From positions 1 through 64,000 of the forward strand of contig CANREN010000005.1 of NCBI GenBank assembly GCA_947629705.1: DNA of 64,000 bases. The letters run 5' to 3'. Made by a program: the position numbers and the translations under genes. The notes below the pieces were generated by a model. The model was not told the DNA's origin, made no database searches, and saw only the letters and a list, made by a program, of their open reading frames with translations. Of the stretch, positions 61,998 to 64,000 are shown piece by piece (the first letter of the stretch is position 1; each line of letters starts with the position of its first letter). The DNA is from an uncultured Alistipes sp. GTDB taxonomy: Bacteria > Bacteroidota > Bacteroidia > Bacteroidales > Rikenellaceae.

Positions 61998-63677
61998 TTA
62001 TTTTCGTTCGGTGTCCTGTTCGGTCGTGATGCGGCGGTATTCGGCCGTGTCGCGCAGCACTTCCACGGCCCGCGCGATCTCCTTGTCGTTCGTCAGCGAA
62101 TGGGCGATAACGCCCGCCGTGTAGCCGTGCCGCTGTACGATGTCGCGGTTGATCGATTCGATGATCTGCTCCCGGTAGGTCTCCAAATTGGTTTGCGTGT
62201 CGTCTTTCAGCTCGGATTCCATGCGCTCCAACTGTTCCGCAACGTCGCCGAACCGGTCGTTGGCGGCCGCTTCGCGCAGGGACTTGAGAGCCCGCCGCGT
62301 ATCCGATTCATAGGGCACCTGTTTGTCCTTCATGAAGTCGGCGAAGTCGGCGTAATCGGCCTCCGTGATCGAGAAACGGTTCAAGTCGGCCGGCGCTTCG
62401 GGATGGCGCCGCGTATAGTCATCGCCGAAGTCCTCGATGAATCCCAACGCATAGAGCGTTGCGGCGAAACGGCTGATATACTCCGGTTCGGTGCGGATGT
62501 CGGGCATGATGCCGCCCCCGTCGTAGACCTTGCGGCCCGCACGGGTCGTGAACTCCGAAATCAGCGAATCGGGAACCGTGTGGATGGACTTCTGCTGCGA
62601 ATGCGAATAGTCGATCGCCTGGATGCAGCGTCCCGACGGAATGTAGTATTTGGCCGTCGTGAGTTTCAGCATCGTGTTGTACCCCAACGATTTGGGAGAC
62701 TGTACAAGTCCCTTTCCGAAGCTGCGCTGACCGATCAGTACGGCACGGTCGAGGTCTTGCAGCGAGCCGGCGGTAATTTCGGCCGCCGAGGCCGAATTGC
62801 CGTTGATGAGCACCGCCAGCGGCAGGTCGGGCAGGATAGGTTCCGATGCGGTGCGGTACGTCTGTTTCGAATCTTCGGTGCGCCCTTTCGTGCTTACTAC
62901 TTCGGTGCCTTTCGGTACGAACAGGCCCAGAATTTTGATTGCTTCCTGCATGATGCCGCCGCCGTTCGACCGATAGTCCAGCACCAGCCCTTTCAGTTCG
63001 CCCTCGCTGCGCAGTTTCGCGATGGCCGCCTGCATCTCTTCGTAACAGCCTTCGGTGAAGTCGCTGTGGTGAATGTAGCCGATGCCGTCGCCGATCCATC
63101 CGGCATAGGGAACGCCCGGTATGGCGATCCGTTCGCGGCGGAGGGTCGCCGTCTCTTCGCTGCCGTCGAGATGACGCACGGTTACCTTCACCTTGCTGCC
63201 GGGTTCGCCTTTGAGACGTTTCGAGACCTCCTCGGTCGTGAATCCCGCCGCCGATTCTCCGTCGATAGCTAAAATCAGGTCGCCGATTTTCAGCCCCGCG
63301 CGGTCGGCGGGCGAGTTTTCGTAGGGCTGGGCGATGCGCACGTAGTCCTCCTTCTGCCGGATGATCGACCCCACGCCGCCGTATTTGCCGGTCGTAAGCA
63401 CTTCGAAGTCGGACATCTCCGATTCGGGGATGAACTCCGTGTAGGGGTCGAGGTCGCGCACCATCCCTTCGGCGGCACCGGCCATCAGCACGTCGGGGTC
63501 GACGGGATCGACGTAGCTGACCGACAATTCGCGCATCATGTTGACCAACAGCTCCATGTTGCGGCCGAGACCGAAGTCGTTGCGACCGGCGAAAATCGTG
63601 CAGGCGGCTATCGCGATGACCGCTGCCGCCGTGATCCAATAGCGTTTATTTGCTCGATCGATCTTTTTCTTTTCCAT
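61998..63677 (-). CDS. S41 family C-terminal processing peptidase
   Basis: A 559-residue tail-specific (CtpA-like) protease with an N-terminal membrane anchor (about 14-30), a PDZ domain (about 95-180; PADRAGLKIGDLILAIDG) and the S41 catalytic domain, with Ser in INGNSASAAEITAG and Lys in GQRSFGKGLVQ. The C-terminal about 160 residues are helical and charged. Acts in the periplasm, probably on envelope proteins. Confidence 0.94.
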   Translation of the reverse strand: MEKKKIDRANKRYWITAAAVIAIAACTIFAGRNDFGLGRNMELLVNMMRELSVSYVDPVDPDVLMAGAAEGMVRDLDPYTEFIPESEMSDFEVLTTGKYGGVGSIIRQKEDYVRIAQPYENSPADRAGLKIGDLILAIDGESAAGFTTEEVSKRLKGEPGSKVKVTVRHLDGSEETATLRRERIAIPGVPYAGWIGDGIGYIHHSDFTEGCYEEMQAAIAKLRSEGELKGLVLDYRSNGGGIMQEAIKILGLFVPKGTEVVSTKGRTEDSKQTYRTASEPILPDLPLAVLINGNSASAAEITAGSLQDLDRAVLIGQRSFGKGLVQSPKSLGYNTMLKLTTAKYYIPSGRCIQAIDYSHSQQKSIHTVPDSLISEFTTRAGRKVYDGGGIMPDIRTEPEYISRFAATLYALGFIEDFGDDYTRRHPEAPADLNRFSITEADYADFADFMKDKQVPYESDTRRALKSLREAAANDRFGDVAEQLERMESELKDDTQTNLETYREQIIESINRDIVQRHGYTAGVIAHSLTNDKEIARAVEVLRDTAEYRRITTEQDTERK

Positions 63678-63704
63678 ATTCGCAGACCGTTTGTTTTTGG
63701 GTCG

Positions 63705-64000
63705 TTATTCTTTTGGGTCGTAGGGTGCGCAGCAGGCGTCCCAGTGGTACAGGACGCGGCAAACGCCGAGACGGTGGCCCTCGATGCGGAGCCGGCCGTC
63801 TTGCGGCACCGCCTGGATTTCATCGTCGAACAACAGCCGCAGCCGTCGTCCGAAACTGCGCGGGCGGAATGTCATTCCGTCCGGCCCCTCCCCGGCAAGC
63901 TCGTATCCGGCTTCGCGGAACGCGTTGAGCGCGCACTGTTTACCGTCTTTGGCGAGGTCGCACGAAACGACCCGTGCGACGAACGTCAGTTTCGGATAGA
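63705..64000 (-). CDS. C-terminal part of an unrecognised protein (cut by window edge)
   Basis: The last 98 codons of a gene whose start lies beyond the window. It ends LYHWDACCAPYDPKE and contains FVARVVSCDLAKDGKQCA and FGRRLRLLFDDEIQAVP, an alpha/beta-looking soluble protein with several Cys. Codon use matches the chromosome. It lies 27 bp upstream of the S41 gene in the same direction. I do not recognise the family. Confidence 0.7.
   Translation of the reverse strand, partial: YPKLTFVARVVSCDLAKDGKQCALNAFREAGYELAGEGPDGMTFRPRSFGRRLRLLFDDEIQAVPQDGRLRIEGHRLGVCRVLYHWDACCAPYDPKE

Overview
The window reads as chromosome of a high-GC member of the phylum Bacteroidota, order Bacteroidales, most like Alistipes or another Rikenellaceae. 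The support is the gene content (DUF2723 membrane protein, DUF4271-hemD-rnpA-yidD, a GlsA/GlsB-like acyltransferase pair, a PASTA-RluD pair, long OmpA/TPR lipoprotein), the near absence of Shine-Dalgarno sequences, and the Bacteroidota promoter signature TAnnTTTG (-7 box) with a TTG/TTTG about 19-22 bp upstream, found before many genes. The genus is an inference; no rRNA gene is present.

Layout. 1-2400 is an AT-richer accessory tip: a secreted protein built from tryptophan-rich repeats, a small membrane ORF that runs into foreign sequence, and a tyrosine recombinase that lost its catalytic domain, lying next to tRNA-Phe. 2600-12000 is a long minus-strand block (hypothetical, ispG, folE, prfB, cytidylate-kinase-like, MATE exporter, cysS) into which an AT-rich type II restriction-modification pair (5138-6999) is tightly inserted between prfB and folE. 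12100-21500 holds a receiver/PPDK-like fusion, kbl with an Lrp-type regulator, a DHODH-like protein, ribH, a TPR membrane protein, recF with a DciA-like gene and a DUF805 protein. 21500-39300 holds a DUF2723 membrane protein, a GNAT-like protein, gcvT, deoC, an OmpA/TPR lipoprotein, rpsO-pnp, apbE with a lipid kinase, an AraC regulator, pyrD and cinA. 39300-43900 is a short division/cell-wall cluster (rsmH, ftsL-like, PBP) followed by a radical SAM gene. 44000-50600 contains the acyltransferase pair, a thioredoxin-like protein, an operon of glycosyltransferase, ECF sigma and rsmG, and a YgiQ-like radical SAM protein. 50800-55250 reads (minus) tgt, lptG-like, PASTA protein, rluD. 55388-58286 is a redox pair: a NapH/NapG-like fused polyferredoxin and a Tat-exported Fe-S aldo/keto reductase. 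58300-64000 is one long minus-strand operon (partial gene, S41 protease, histidine kinase, DUF4271, hemD, rnpA, yidD).

The most unusual signal is not a gene. A structured intergenic repeat of about 85-92 bp lies directly upstream of recF, the glycosyltransferase/sigma operon and lptG, with a half copy before the polyferredoxin gene, an internally deleted copy near cysS and vestiges elsewhere. Every full copy has the same order: distal TATCTTTG box inside hairpin 1, then hairpin 2 whose 3' arm carries a TTG placed like a -33 element, then a proximal TAnnTTTG box a few bases from the start codon. Hairpin 2 differs in sequence between copies but stays paired. It looks like a dispersed, promoter-carrying element. 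A second, unrelated 34-bp repeat family (three copies) and a shared leader motif (TACCARTYAATAAA) before deoC, ygiQ and cinA are also described.
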